Positions 1 through 12,900 are shown, numbered from the stretch's first letter. The stretch: DNA of 64,000 bases from Parascedosporium putredinis (GCA_949357655.1 CASHTG010000012.1:4154001-4218000), one strand, 5' to 3'. A program made the numbers and translations. The notes: generated by a model not told the origin, from the sequence alone.

Positions 1-234
1 ATGTTTACATTCTGGAGTCAGCCTCCTCAAATTATTTGCATATGCTCCACTCAAGCTCAGCGGTTGGCCTCGCCAGGTGAAATTTTCCCCTCCCCCACGA
101 TATTTCCGTCTTACTATAATCCTCTCGGAGCAAGGAGGTTTAGTGATACGGAATCACGACTGCGCCGCTCTTTGCCTCTTTCTACACCATTCCTTCTCTT
201 GTTTCTCCTCGCCGGAAAGGCGACCTCAGCAGCC
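1..234 (+). promoter_or_regulatory. 5' flank of NUP42
   Basis: This is the upstream and probable 5'UTR region of the nucleoporin gene that starts at 235. It becomes pyrimidine-rich from about 165 to 210, as is usual near fungal transcription starts. I see no coding signal, and the open frames here carry no recognisable protein. The window edge cuts off whatever lies further upstream. Confidence 0.4.
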
Positions 235-2343
235 ATGGCCCAGGTTTGCCGCTTCTACCAGATGGGCACCTGCAAATTTGGTGGTACGTCGGCATTCAGG
301 CTTACGCGCCTCGATGGAACATCTATCTTTGAGGGCCCAGCACTGACTTGAATCTTCTAGACAACTGCAAATTCGAACACCCTGGTGCGCAGCGAAATAA
401 CCGATTCCAGCCGTTTGGCGCCGCCCGAGCCCTACCGTATTCACTTTCGAAAGAAACCATCGAAAAAGACCTGACTTCGGAGCTTCCCACGTGGATATTA
501 TCCTGCTACGGGCCTGGACGGGACGCTCCTGAGCAGCTCTTTGGTGGTTACCCTAGAGAGCAGAGCACAGATGAGATTCGGTTACACTACGAAAGGGCGT
601 CGCTGCCGGGAAGCAGCAAGAAGTGGTAAGTCGAAGCGGCTGCTCTGGTCCTCTGAGAATGGTGTTTTTTCGCACGTCACTGACGTATTTTGCAGCTTCA
701 AGAAATACAGCAACTCTACCAGAATGCGCAGCAACAGATGCAAAACGCCGTATCGAATCTCGATAACGCAATCCAATTCGTCGTCGACAGTGGCAACAAG
801 CACCCGAACCGTGTCGATACCGTAAACCAGTCCAACCCTACGAATGGAACGCAGGGCGAGTTCGCCGTAGGCAAGCGGACCGTCGGGAACCAGCAGCAAA
901 CCTCGCAGCCTTCGAATCCCTTTAGCACGACCGGTAATAGCAATAGCGGGGGCGGTGCGTTTGGCACAGCGGCGGCGACGGGGAGCGCCTTTGGACAGCC
1001 CTCGTCTTTGGGACAAAGGCCGAGCGCGTTTGGATCTTCACCCTTTGGCCAGCCCAGCGGAGCAAGCGGGACGACGGGTGCATTTGGACAAGCTTCCAGC
1101 ACACCCGTCTTTGGCAGTGTATCCAAGCCCGTGTCGGCCTTTGGTTCGTCCAACACCCCTGCTTTCGGCCAACCATCGCAGCCTACCTCCGCCTTTGGCC
1201 AGCCTAGCCAATCTGCCCCGGGAAGCGCATTCGGTCAGACCTCCACTATGGGTGTGAGGCCAAGTCCGTTCGGCGCACCTGCATTTGGTCAACCTTCCCA
1301 GCCGAGCACGGGGGTAGTGGCTTTGGCCAAACCTCGCAGATGGGCGCTACTCCATCCGCGTTTGGGCAACCCAGCGCCATGGGTCAGAAGCCGAGCCCTT
1401 TCGGGGCTCCTTCGGGAGGGTCTAGCGGCACTACAGGGTTCTCCGCCTTTGCCGGCGGGTCAAATTCAAGTCCCTTCGGTCAGGCTGCCCAGCCCTCGAG
1501 CGGGTTCGGCCAACCCTCACAGCCAGCTACCTCGAGTCCTTTCGGCCAACCCTCACAGCCAGCTACCTCGAGTCCTTTCGGGCAACCTTCGCAAACTACG
1601 ACCGCGAGCCCCTTTGGGCAACCGGCTCAGGCCGCGACAACGAGTCCGTTTGGCCAGCCGTCCCAGCCGGCTGCTACCTCTAGCCCCTTTGGGCAACCAT
1701 CGCAGGCTACCTCAAGCCCGTTCGGCCAGCCCTCGCAATCGGCGGCATCCAACCCCTTTGGCCAGCCTCAGGCAGCCCCTGCGACGAGCAGCCCATTCGG
1801 ACAACCCGCTGCCTCCAATCCATTTGGTGCCCCGTCGCAGAGCCAGCCCAGCGCATCTAACCCCTTTGCCAAGCCTGCGGACACCACCGCCGATTTTACA
1901 TCGGGGCCCAGGGCCAACAACCCGTTTGGCGCCCCTTCCCAATCGACGCCTGCGCCTAATCCTTTCGGCGCGGCCAGCGGTGGCAGCAGCGACCCCGCGC
2001 CGGCGACGCAGAGCCCTTACCCGGCCAACAGCCAGGCGCAGCACCCGGATCTGTCGTCGTACTCGACGCGCTCCATGGGTCGCCTCACGACCTGGAAGGG
2101 TCAACCCGTGACGTACCGCGAGGACGCCCCGGGCTACTTGGACGGCGCGACGCGGCGGTGGGTCAGGATCTGGTTCCCCAATGGGCCGCCCGGGTATAAT
2201 CCGGAGACGGAGCCCGAGGAAAAGACAGGAGCAAGGCACAGGCCGCTAGCTCGTTGTGGGAGGCGTTTGGAAAGCTGGGCAGGTTTGAAGGGTTGGTGCC
2301 GGAGGTGCCGCCGATGCGGGTACAGTGCCGGTGGGATATTTGA
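235..2343 (+). CDS. NUP42: CCCH zinc-finger FG nucleoporin, NUP42-like (frame-broken)
   Basis: Exons 235-283, 361-625 and 696-2343 encode about 654 residues. The N-terminus is a CCCH finger (C-x7-C-x5-C-x3-H) split by intron 1. A Gln-rich coiled segment follows, then a long FG domain dominated by FGQPSQ and PFG units, and a conserved C-terminal tail ending in VQCRWDI. This is the layout of fungal Nup42 (human NLP1/hCG1), a cytoplasmic-face pore protein that helps the helicase Dbp5 in mRNA export. Three frame breaks each fit one missing base: the G run at 608-610, the G run at 1310-1314, and near 2222-2226. With these counted, 1965 nt close in phase. Read literally, the FG domain collapses after 1315 and the tail is lost. 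Identity is firm from the finger plus FG layout; the symbol follows the yeast family. Confidence 0.88.
1505..1576 (+). repeat. Perfect 36-bp tandem duplication in the FG domain
   Basis: Two identical 36-bp copies lie at 1505-1540 and 1541-1576. Each encodes the 12 residues FGQPSQPATSSP. A third, diverged copy follows. The identity at the DNA level suggests a recent unit expansion in the FG region. Confidence 0.85.
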
Positions 2344-2977
2344 ATGGGGTAGACACGGAGAGAGTTGAGCTGAGCCCTTGGGAGTAGGAGAGTCTGGCTT
2401 TGGAAGGGTTGGGACGGGAGACTTTTTACGAACAGCATGCATCGTCAATGGCGTTTTGGAAGGTAGTTGGGATTATCTAATTTTTATTCTTGACGATGAA
2501 GGTCTGGATCTTTTTCTTCACTGGATTGGTGAAGGAAGGGTTTCCATATTGCAGGGAGAACAGGACAGCCATTAGTTCTGTTCATTTTTGAAGGGTCGAC
2601 TGACAGGACCTAGCTACAGTAGATAGAACGAAAAGATACAGCCAGAAGCGAGACTGGTATGTTGAGCTTTATGCCAATCATCAATGGTTATTTCTTCACC
2701 GTGACACCAATACTCTCCACATTTTCATCATCTACTAAGCTCCCGTGCAACACATAGGTCTGTGGATATGCACACGTACTCAATCACATGTCCAAGGCAC
2801 GAATACACGATGAAGCATTACGTTTTGGTTTTACGATAGTATTGAACACATGCTAACCTCTAAAGACTCGGGGCTATTTCTAGCGGACCAGCCGGTCAAC
2901 ATGACCAATTCTACGCGGAAACCATCAACCACCTTTTGTTTTCTTGTCTCCCCTTCAGAGTCTTACGGCTCTCCCGC
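2344..2977. other. Convergent intergenic region NUP42/RPS20
   Basis: The two flanking genes point towards each other, so this stretch holds both 3'UTRs and terminators. The sequence is moderately AT-rich. No coding signal or RNA gene was recognised. Confidence 0.5.
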
Positions 2978-3571
2978 TTAAGCGGCGATGGTGACCTCGA
3001 CCTCGACGCCGGCCTCGATGTTGACAATGATCTGCTTGACGACCTCGGTGGGGGCAGTGAGACTATTGTTGCCCATAGTTAGCCTTCTGCGCAAAAATTT
3101 ACACCACTACACCACGAATGCCCTGTTCCCCATCTCGTACGTTCCCCTCGCGGGGAACGTAGCGAGAGAAACCGGCGCGACAGGGTGCCGTCGTAGTTGA
3201 AGAAAAGAAAGAACGTACTCGATGAGACGCTTGTGGATCCTCATCTCAAAGGTATCCCAGGTCTTGGAACCCTCACCGTTAGGGGTCTTTCGGGTAGTGA
3301 TCTTGAGGCACTTGGTGGGGAGGCGGACGGGACCCTTGACGCGGAGGTCCTTGGTCTTGGCGCGCTCGAGGAGCTCGGTGCAGACCTTCTCGAGGGCCTT
3401 GACCTTGCGGGAGGAGAGGGTGATGCGGATCTTGTGGACCTTCTAGAGAAAGAGAAAAAATTCCTTGTTAGCGAAACTATGCGACCGAAGCGGATGGGGG
3501 AGCGGTATGCGACGAGGAGCAAAACGTACGGGGGCCTCGCCGAAGTCCTTCTCGCCCTTCTGGTAAGACAT
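2978..3571 (-). CDS. RPS20: 40S ribosomal protein uS10 (S20)
   Basis: Three exons on the minus strand (3571-3530, 3442-3219, 3062-2978) encode 116 residues. The protein begins MSYQKGEKDFGEAPK and ends VEVEVTIAA. It is the cytosolic uS10 family member of the small-subunit head, near the mRNA entry side. Both introns have GTACGT donors, and the splice phases agree. The frame is intact and the length is normal for the family (about 116-120). The sequence is unbroken, unlike many neighbours. It converges on NUP42. Confidence 0.97.
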
Positions 3572-4709
3572 CTTGATGGATTGGTTTGGGGGTGGTAGGT
3601 GGTTTAGGTGGATTGGGTTATAATGAGGAGGATGTTTCCTTCACGACTCGAACGGCTCTACGCGTTTCGGCAAAGTGATGAAGGCTTGGTTTGGGGGATC
3701 GTAAAAAGGGAGGAGGGAAGTTCGTGGTGGGCTGGCGAAAGCGGACCCCTTCTACCAGGTGCGGAAAAAACCCAGCGATTGGAAAATTATTATGCAGGTG
3801 GGTTTTTTGGTGTGGGCCGAAGCTAGGGCAAAGATTCGTCGTGGGGTGAGGAGACTGGATTACGGCTGGCAACAGCTGCGTGTTGTCTCAGGGCCGGCAA
3901 GCGGCAAGCTTCGGCGCTGATGTGAGCCACCCACCTCATCTGGAGATTGCTCGCTTGGCAGCTCATCTACGAACAGGCTTCCATCTCTTTAGCTCCACTG
4001 ATTTTCCGCTTCTGGATCTTACTTTATTAGTCTATTTTCAACTTTGACTCCATCTACTATGAGGTTGCATAAACAGGCAGGTTTGGAGCAAGAAAAGGTG
4101 AGGTAAGCTCGCACGACAGGCCGTCTTGTACTTGGAAGGCAGAAAGTACTTTGCCGTATTGCCATTGAGCAATATAGAACATGTGGGACAAGCAAATAAA
4201 TAGGCCCGACGATCTTTGGTGAAGTGGGAAAAGACACTAAGATGATGTGTCACTGTGAATCATCCGGCGAAAAAAGAACCGGCGCCAGAGCTTAATCCGG
4301 ACGGCAGCCTCTGTGTGGCGGGAGCTGGTGCCTAGACACCGGGCCCGAGAGTAGCTCAGGGTCGGGCTAACGCTTCCACAAGGATGAAGATACTTAAGAA
4401 TGCAAAGTAGGAACAGAATTCCCGTTATCCTTCCTCGAAAATCCAAGAACCTCTGTTTGTTCTCCAAGTCTTTCTTTGGTTTCCGACTCTTGCTAGCGGC
4501 CTCTACGTTTCCCAGGCGCTTCTCTCCAAGCATTCCTCAAGCTTGACCATCTGAACCCCGCCATCCCACCTTCCATTCCCGGCGCCCCACTCCTAACCAC
4601 ATCTCACATTCCAGTGAGAGAAAGCCTCAAAGACAAGGATATTTAACAAACCAAGGCCAACTTACTCGGGGAGATTTCTTCCGCTCTTTCCCACGAGCTA
4701 AAGCTCACG
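3572..4709. promoter_or_regulatory. Divergent promoter region RPS20 / CUE3
   Basis: About 1.1 kb lies between two divergent genes. On the RPS20 side there is a TAGGGC (GCCCTA on the minus strand) element at 3824-3829, similar to the Tbf1-type site used in ribosomal protein promoters of many ascomycetes. The rest shows no protein signal. A tRNA A-box-like stretch near 4350 has no matching B box, so I did not call a tRNA. Confidence 0.4.
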
Positions 4710-6834
4710 ATGGCTCACTCGCAATTACCCCCATTCGCCCCTTTCCCCATATCCTCCTGGCGTCAAAACCTCCCCTCCGACGATTGGGTGACGTGCCAAG
4801 TCGCATGGGCCACCCTCTGCAGCGCCTACCTCCAACTTCCGGAGCCGGAGCTCAAAGCCCAGCTTTCGAGGGACTCCTCGGCCACCGAGTTTCTCACCAC
4901 GTTTGCGCAAGAAGTCGCTCGCGATGGCGCGGCTACCGTATTAAGTTCCTCGTCGGCGTCCAAGACGTTGCTACATACCGTCTTTGACCTCTCTTCGCGG
5001 ATACTACTGCTTCCGCAAGCTGATTCGTCTTCCGCGCCACCCTTGCTTACATGGACTTTTCTCGCGGACCTGTCCAGGATATACACCAAAAGCGCACCGG
5101 TCCCCTCCTCGCCACTCTGTCCTCGGATCACCCTTCCTTCGAAGCTTCCCTCCTTGCGCTCAAGAAGTCGCTGACCCGTGACCTCGAGTCCGGCGTCCGG
5201 GGCCAGCCTCGGGTTTTAGAGGCGACCCTGTCACGACTGAACCACCTCTTGCACGCTTCTCCCGATGCTGCATCCGTATTCCTAGCAGGCGCCGATTTCC
5301 TTGATGGCCTGGTCGTAGGGTACCGCCTCATGGACCCTCCTCTGCGGAGGACCATCGTAGCAACGGCCTACCTCTGCCTCTTCGGCCTCATCGCAGGCGC
5401 CACACCCAAATTCTCCATGCTGTCCGACCAACTCTACGCTCTCAAAGAGCATGCCGAGACCCACCGCGCCGGACCACTCAACGCCAACGACAGCCTCGTC
5501 CCCGAACTCGTGACTGCCACACCTCTCCTCCGCCAGGCCCTCAACAAGGCCGAGGAGGCTGGCGTGGCCACCTCGGGTCTCAGATCTCGTATTACGGCGC
5601 TGGAATCCTACAAGAAAGCCAGCTCCAGCACGAGAAGGGCTCGGCCCCGCGGAAACGCAGACCCGACAAGGGCAAGGCCATCGCGATCGATGTCGGGGAA
5701 GAGGACCGCGCAGAAATGCACATGCACCGCATGAGCCAAATCTCCCAGATCCAAGACTTATTCCCCAACTTAGGCACTGGGTTCGTAGCCAAGCTGTTGG
5801 ACGAATACGAAGAGGACACTGAGGCAGTAATTGCGCATCTGCTAGAGGAGTCGCTTCCGCCACACCTCGCCAACGCGGACCGTAGCGAGGAACTGTACGT
5901 CTTTTCCCATTCCTCACTTCCTATCCAACCCCGCACTAGGAATGATCTCCCTAGAAGCCCCGCCAATCTCCATCCTCTCTTCAACCGAATACTAACAACC
6001 CAACCAGGTCAAGCCCTCCCCAAAAGCAAGCCACGCCGCCCCCGCCGCAACACCCCCACCCTCGCCGAGCGCCGCAACATCTACGACGACGACGAGCTCG
6101 ACGAGCTCTCCTCGCCACCGCCTCCAAGCTCCACTTCGGCAAACGCAACCCCGAACAGACTGCCGACGGTCTCCTCGAGGACCGGTCCTCCGCCCCCGGC
6201 AAGGCCGCCATCCTCTCCGCCCTCGCGGCCTTTGATTCCGACGACGACGAGCGCGACGACACCTACGACGCCGACGACGTCGGCGGCACCGTCGACCCCT
6301 TGGCCGGCGCCGAGGCCGACGCGGACCGCGAGGTCGTCGAGGAAGCCCTTTACCGCGCTTACCAGGCGAACCCACGTGTCTTTGGCCGGGAAGCCAGCGC
6401 CCGCACCGGTCGCGACAGGGAGGCTCTCCGCCGTGACACCGGCATGGCGGACGAGGCTATCGAGGGCTGGGCTGTCATGCTTGAGCGGAGCCCTCAGCTG
6501 AGGCAACGCCTCGAGAACAAGTATACGAGCTTCAGCGGCGCGCAGAGCGAGATTAGCTCCTCCGCTGGCGCCAGGGCGATGACTCCGAGGCTGCGAGCGA
6601 CTCGGCGGGCGGTGGTGAGCGCGGGGTCACCGTGGCGGTGGTCGCGGCCGTGGAGGAGGTAGGGGTGGTCGTGGCGGTGGAGGTGGAGGTGGACATCCTG
6701 CCTCGGGCGAGTCGGGCGAGAATACGGAGGCGTCGAGACGCAGGAAGGAGGCGAACAAGGCGTCGAGAGCAAATCACGATCGACGCGCTCAGCGTGCGCG
6801 GAAAATGGCCCGCGGTGGTGGCATGGTTGGGTAA
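4710..6834 (+). CDS. CUE3: CUE-domain protein, CUE3/ASCC2-like (frame-broken)
   Basis: Exons 4710-5894 and 6008-6834 encode about 672 residues. The long helical N-terminal half is followed by a CUE domain at roughly residues 348-386 (LFPNLG ... LLDEYEEDTE ... HLLEE). Then come an RRNIYDDDEL segment, an LHFGKRNP segment, a DDTYD acidic stretch and an RGG-rich basic tail. This order matches yeast Cue3 and human ASCC2, ubiquitin-binding subunits of the ribosome quality-control trigger complex that splits collided ribosomes. Six frame breaks are seen: 5102-5105, 5619-5620, 6053-6057 (two bases), 6105-6140, about 6569 and about 6626. All are in the missing-base direction, and the total closes in phase (2019 nt). 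Without correction the gene would look like three or four fragments. Confidence 0.82.
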
Positions 6835-7043
6835 ACACAGGCAAAGTTTCCAGCATTTTATCGTAGACATGAATAGAAAGGGAGTTTATTTCTCTCGTTT
6901 TTTTCTTTTGTATTATTCTTTTTTAAATACGAAGAAAATAGGTCAACCAAAGGCTTGGTTGGCAAGTATGGAAACTTGATCTAGATCCAGTATGACGTAC
7001 CGCGCCCAAGTTTCGGTAGGTCCTGTCAACGGGAACTTGTCGG

Positions 7044-9366
7044 TTACACTTTGATCCTCTTTGCATGGTCCTCAATCTTATCAGACCCAAACGAAACTCT
7101 CCTCTTCTTTACGTCCATCTCTACTTGCGCTTTTTGCGGAACCACCAGCGGCGGACGCATCGGTCCCGGTCCCGGCCCCATGAATGCAAACACCGTCGGG
7201 TCGACCCCAATCGGTCCCAGCGGCAGAATATCACCCACTAGCGGAGGCGATGGCTCACGGCTTCTCATACCGCCACTTGTCGCGAGAGCTGAGGTGGAGG
7301 GGATGGTAGCGGCCACGCGGGCGGGGAAGGGGCTGGATCGCAGCACGTGGGATTTTCGACAACGCGACCCTCGGGACCGCCGTGGACCTGCGGAAGGGCC
7401 GGGTACGCACCATCCCATTCGCACTTTTCGACAATATCGTCGAGGATATCATGGATAGGGTGAAATACGCGAGACGGGGTCCGGGGCCATGGTTTTTGTT
7501 CCGCCCCAGAGCTGGCCGTACAAAACAGAGGTTTCGGCATCGACGATGGCGGCGCCGCTATCGCCCTGCACGCCGATCCCGCCCATGATCCATTCGTTGT
7601 CATCCTCGTCCTGGTCGACTTGCTCGATAAACCACTCCTTTGTGGGGGCAGTGCCATCGCCGTGGTCGATATGCATCGGCCACTCCCCGATTCGTCCCCG
7701 CTGCAGCCCGGACGTGCGTCCCGAGGCAACCACCACCGCTCCGGGCTTGATGTGTGCAACCGACACAACCGGACGGCGTCTAATTTGGGGCCCGTCACCC
7801 GTAGAAGTAGCGCGGAGATAATTGGCGCCGCTGCCGGTCGAGGAGATTAGGCACCAGTCCATAACAATCTCTGGCGGCGCTTCTTCTTTCTCCGTCCAAA
7901 ACGGGTCGCGCGTGATGCGCGTGGTCTTAAGATCGATCCCCGACGCCTTGACTAGCTTCCCGAGAGAAAATCTGGCACCGTTATCAGCGTCACCAGTGAG
8001 CTCCACAAGGTCGGGATGCAGACTGCGGCAAGTTCGACGATCGGCGGGCGACGGGTGCTCGATGTCGGGCCCGGCAACCTTTGGGACCTCGACGAACGGA
8101 TGGTAGCTCGCTAGCCAGTAAGATTCATCTCCCTTTTCGATGCGGGGGCCTAGGGTTGCGGTCTCTTCCTCGTAGCCTAGCGTTTTTCCTACCCCTATGC
8201 TGTCCCCCATACAGGGCTCATCGAAGTGGTGGGGGTTTCTTGGATCGCAGATGCCGTCAGGTCGAGCCTCATCCAACCCACGCGCCCACCGGAGGCGGAC
8301 AATCTTGCCTTCGGAAAAGCTCACTTTGATAGAGCTCTTGTAATGCTCCGGGAGCAGATCCTGGATGTGGTGGACAATCACCAGGGTCCTAGCCAGAGCC
8401 ACTCTTCCCTAGTCATGATGCAAATTTGGCGAGGAGGGGGTAGGGTTTCCTTGTTGTCCTTTGACCTCCCGCGCACGAAGCCGATGCTGTGACCGCGGCC
8501 GCACCATTCCGTGACAAACTTGCACAGAAACGGCAGCAGGGAGCTTTCCCAAAGAACCGGGAAAGGAACAATATCCTCCTTTATCTTGGCCGTCTCTTCC
8601 GCGAGCCGAAGCCGACAATGCCTCTTGAAATCCTCAACATCATTCATTCGTGCCTCGAGGACCTCATTGAGCAAATCGCAGGATTCCGCTTCCAGAAAAT
8701 ATAACTGCATACGAGCAATGCGAATATCGGACCCTAGTTGAGCGATGTGCTGTGCTTGGCTAGTTTGCCTAGCGGTGGAGATCTTTGGAAGGATCTTGGG
8801 CAGGCTCCTCGGGGACATGGTTTCGTGCTCTAGCATGTGACGAACCAATCCACGATTCGTGGTAAACGGTGCCCTACCACAGTATAGGTAGGGACAGGCC
8901 ATAAGATGACGTTCTTTTACGTGCCAGATGAGAGCGTTTTGCGACCTATACGGCGGCTGAGTGCAAGCTTTCCATAGACAATAGTGATGACCTTGCCCCG
9001 TTGTTGCAAGTTGTGACTCTGATTCATCCAAGTCCGTTATCCTTTCTGGGGAACGAGTGTACTCGTAAAGGTCCCCGAAAGCCGGTGGTCAACCGTTGTA
9101 TAAGAAGATGCTCGAGAGCGGGAGTCCCAAATGGATGAAGCCGAGCTCGTCGATAAATGGGCTGCCGGCGAGCCAACACCGGTATTAAAATGTCCCACAA
9201 CCTCTTGGTTGTCTTCATCTTCATTCTCTAGTCTCGCCGGCTGCGAAGCCTCCGGTGACTCGATCGTGAGGGTAGGCGGCGTGAGGGCACACTCGTTAGA
9301 TGGATATTCGGGCGACGATGCCGATGGAGACGCTGGAGGGGAAACTGGCGAGTTAACCGTATCCAT
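7044..9366 (-). CDS. C2H2 zinc-finger protein with trypsin-like domain (frame-broken)
   Basis: One minus-strand gene of about 775 residues from the ATG at 9366. A Ser/Pro-rich N-terminus precedes two C2H2-type fingers (C-x4-C-x12-H-x4-H and C-x4-C-x12-H-x3-H) at about residues 110-165 and a helical linker. A second half then contains the chymotrypsin-like features SGRTSGLQRG and GVQGDSGAA, the latter carrying the usual serine nucleophile motif. The C-terminus is Pro-rich with a basic KKRRVSF stretch that may be a nuclear localisation signal. I could not place the catalytic His and Asp with certainty, so protease activity is not shown. Four breaks (about 9078, 8385, 7484 with two bases, 7342) are all missing-base type and the gene closes at 2328 nt. 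A further upstream exon may exist (see 9646-9914). I do not know its function. Confidence 0.65.
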
Positions 9367-9645
9367 TTTTTTATTTCCTTCCTGAAATTTCCTAGATTAA
9401 TCGCTTCCGGCGGCGGACCTCTTTTCGTACGCGTTGGCTGCCGAAGACGATGTGTTAGTGTTGAAACTAATGACGGTTCTTGCGATTGGGTTTCATGAGA
9501 GCAAGAGCAGCTGGTCGGTCCAACCAGCACCTCAAAGGAGAGGCCGGCTCGACACCAGGCCGGCTCTCCATATATGGCGAGACCGTAGGCTCAAGTTATT
9601 GGATAAGAAAAATGGAAAAAGAGGAGAAAAGAAAATAGGGCTTAC

Positions 9646-9914
9646 CTCTGGGGCTGGGGCGCGTTCGAGGGCGGCTCGCGGTTCGTCCTCGCCTCATGGC
9701 TAGGTGATAGCTGCCTAAGAATCGCTAGACAACTCTCAAGGGTTATTGGCTGCTCAATCATGGCTTCTATCGTCATCACCGACTCCTGCTTCGCCGAGGA
9801 AGTGCACAAAGGCACAGCTGTACCGGCGTCCCGAAGTCGCGAGTCGCTGCCTGACGGCACTGGAGGCCCAGTGCCACCTCCAGCCTGGTCGTCACCGAGA
9901 CTAAATACGGTCAT
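9646..9914 (-). other. Possible first coding exon of the zinc-finger/trypsin-like gene
   Basis: A minus-strand open segment from the ATG at 9914 (MTVFSLGDDQAGG...) ends at an AG|GTAAG donor at 9646/9645. A TTTCAG acceptor lies at 9383. Joining the two puts the downstream gene one base out of frame, within a run of seven A just before its ATG at 9366. One missing A there would make the join in-frame, in keeping with the other under-calls in this window. This is inference; the alternative is that translation starts at 9366. Confidence 0.35.
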
Positions 9915-12900
9915 AGTCAAGGGAAAAAGAGTGGTGGTTAAGATACGCGTGAGTTATTGGAGGTCTTTCTTTGTCCTTTTCCGACACTTTTTCGAGTTCA
10001 AACGAGGGAACTCGGGGGACTCGAGCTGGTTTTATGACGCACCCGGCCCGATCCTAGAAGCCACGCGGGGCTGCGATTAGGAGGATCAAGACCCGCTCTC
10101 AACACCGAACAATATGCCAGTGGCACGGAAGAACCAACAGCATGGGAGCGCCATATGATGCACAGATCCAGGGCCTGGGCCTCTTTCCTTCCCGAGTATC
10201 AGAGGTGTTGCACAACCCCAGCAATGACGAGAGAAAAAGGGTACTGGTATCAGTACCGGGGCGCGGGGCCGGTTACGGACAGGGATCTGAGTGAGCCCAG
10301 TTGTCAGACCCGGGCCTCAAGTTGACGCAGTTGGAGCTATTATCAATAAGACCAAGCACGCGTGGGAGACTTGTCTATCACACACCCCATCATGCTGGAT
10401 GGTCGTGCGGTTCCACGGATCAGTGGTTGGCGGAGTTTTTACACGCCCCGAGCCCTCTCTAAAAACCCAAAGGCCTCCACTTCCCTCGTAGAGACTCGGG
10501 GACGAGCGACATATAGTACGCCACAAACAGAGCTCCCAGAGACCCCGAGACTTGGCTGCTCATTTGGCTTCCTCGGAAAGCGCCCATCACAGGGATCAGG
10601 ATTCAGCTATGCGAAAGGTTTCTGTGGACCTCTCATCAAAACAGTGCTTAGGAGAGTAGGGACATTTTAAAGGTCCAATGTGTGTTTTGGCGCCTTCTGA
10701 GGTGATGGACTTTTGGATGATGCCCACGCTAAATCGTAACCAGCGCAAGAGAGGATCATTTGCATTGGTGCGGAATGCTACCTTATTGACCCGAGCACGC
10801 ACTAAGCATCTTCGCCTCGACTAACTTTGGTGAACAAAAGCCCCCAGGGATAACCTCAGTGAGCACGAAAATTTGGGAAGAGTTGTGGATGGATCATTCC
10901 GAGATTTGCGTTGCGACCCCTTCCTGCGCAATTCCCAGGCATTGTCATTTTCCTGCAACGTGCTACCCCGCCTGTCCTTTCCAACCGTCTTCAATCGGTA
11001 CGTATTATCATGTTTCGCTGTGGCGAGTCCAAAGATCCGGTCATGGTCTTATTGGCCCAGCATTCATCGGAATGGGTTACATGGAGTGTTGTTCGGTACA
11101 GTTCGGGGGTTGTGCTTGTTCTCCATTGCGACGGTTGATGTATTGTATTCAAGGTTGGAGTGTCGGCCAACGGGGCTATCATGGACCATGATTCGTTAAG
11201 AACAGGGTGGAGAATACATGTACCATCAATCGACATCTCGAGGCGTCCAAAACTTCGGGACGACACAAGTCGCAACTCACGCTCTTGAGGGATGCCAGGC
11301 GGGCTCGAATCCACCTCCTCCCGGAAATCGGGATGACAAGTCGTATCAATCAAAACACGGGGACAACAACACAACTTGGAACCTGCCAACCTAGGCTCCA
11401 GTGTCCCCCGGCACCCTCTCATTGGCTCATATCAAAAGGAGACGCAGAGGGACGGAGGCCACTCGAGGTCGAGGTCGGTAATTCTGCAGGCAGGGTTCGG
11501 CGCCTTGCAGCTAAGGGAGATCGGGCTGGTAACGTGTGGTCGCCTTGATGCAAGTTGATGCAAGGGAGGAATGGGAGGCGTCGCCTGGTTGGCATTTCTG
11601 GGCCAGCCATGGGTTGCCTCAAGTTCAGATGCTCCATGCTCGCCCGTTCTCTCTCCCTCTCCCTCTATTCCCGGGCTCTCGCATACCAATACTCATCAAA
11701 GATAAAAATAAAATTACAAGTGGATGAAGAACACCCTCCATCAAGCTCATCGGGTCGTTGCACAATGACAAGACGTTTCGAGGTTTTGTGGCGGCTCAGC
11801 ATCGCCAGTGGACAAGGAGCAGGCTGGCCGCCACGAAGGCTTCAGCCGATGGAAGAAGACATGATCTTCCGATAAAGATGGCGAAGGAAGGAACAATGTG
11901 GATAAGCGAAATGAGATCAAGGCCAACAAGGGGCGAGAAAGAAGCCGAGATCAGCGGAAAGGAGAAAAACGAAGGAGCCACTGCTGAAAGGGTCGAATGA
12001 TTGTTCACCACCTTCCCGAAGTTGGACTTGGTCGCACAGGCAGGATCAATGGAGGGATGAGTCCAGACCTCTCCATCGGTGGTTGCTTTAAACTTCTCGT
12101 TACCCCTGCAAGAATATCCCTCTAGTCAAGAACAGATGTAGCCTCGCTTCCGCGGCAGAAATCCTGCAAGTACTAGTACTCCTTCGAATGTTCCTTCTTT
12201 CCACAAACATGCTGAATTCTCCAAGAGACCATCGTGACTGCCTTCCTTGGGCGCATCCACGAGGTCTACCTGCCTAGGCGAAACAGAAATAGAAATTACT
12301 CGTCGAGTAGCTCTTTCCGCAACATTGGGGCGGGCAATGGAGACATGGGGAGAGGAAGGCTGGACCTGGCCGTTGGAGGCTTACAAGTTGCGACGGGCCG
12401 GCGTTTGCAAGAAGTGGATCATTAGCCCCGGTCACCTCAAGCGCCGGAGAATCGGATTTTTATGACCTTCCCACTGCAAGTTCCCCCTCCTGCGCTGCGC
12501 CCCTCCGGCGTCAACACCAATCCGCGGATATAACCTCCATCTTGAACCCAGCCCGGCTTTATCCTCAAAAGGTGTGGACAACCATCTGTCAAACCCCATC
12601 CGTCACAGACCACCCATGGATTAATTCAGTGAGAGTTGATTATTTTTTTCTTCCTTCCCTCCCACATCTCTCCGAAGTCTGCATGGAGACCGTGCTCTCA
12701 CCCGACCTTTCCTCCCAATTCCGGGCCCATATGCTACTCTACGTAGCTCGCATCTCCGGAGCACGACTGTGACCTACCCCCGTAATCATAAGTTGGTAGG
12801 AATGCAACGAGCTGGGCTAACGCGTACCACCTCAAGAGATAGTGCAGCGCTTTGAGAGGGAGGAAGCGCACGCGCAAAAGGAGAGGTCATCAAGTAGTCC

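Noticed and set aside
4340..4370. tRNA A-box-like TAGCTCAGGGTCGG
   Set aside because: No B box or acceptor stem follows within tRNA distance.
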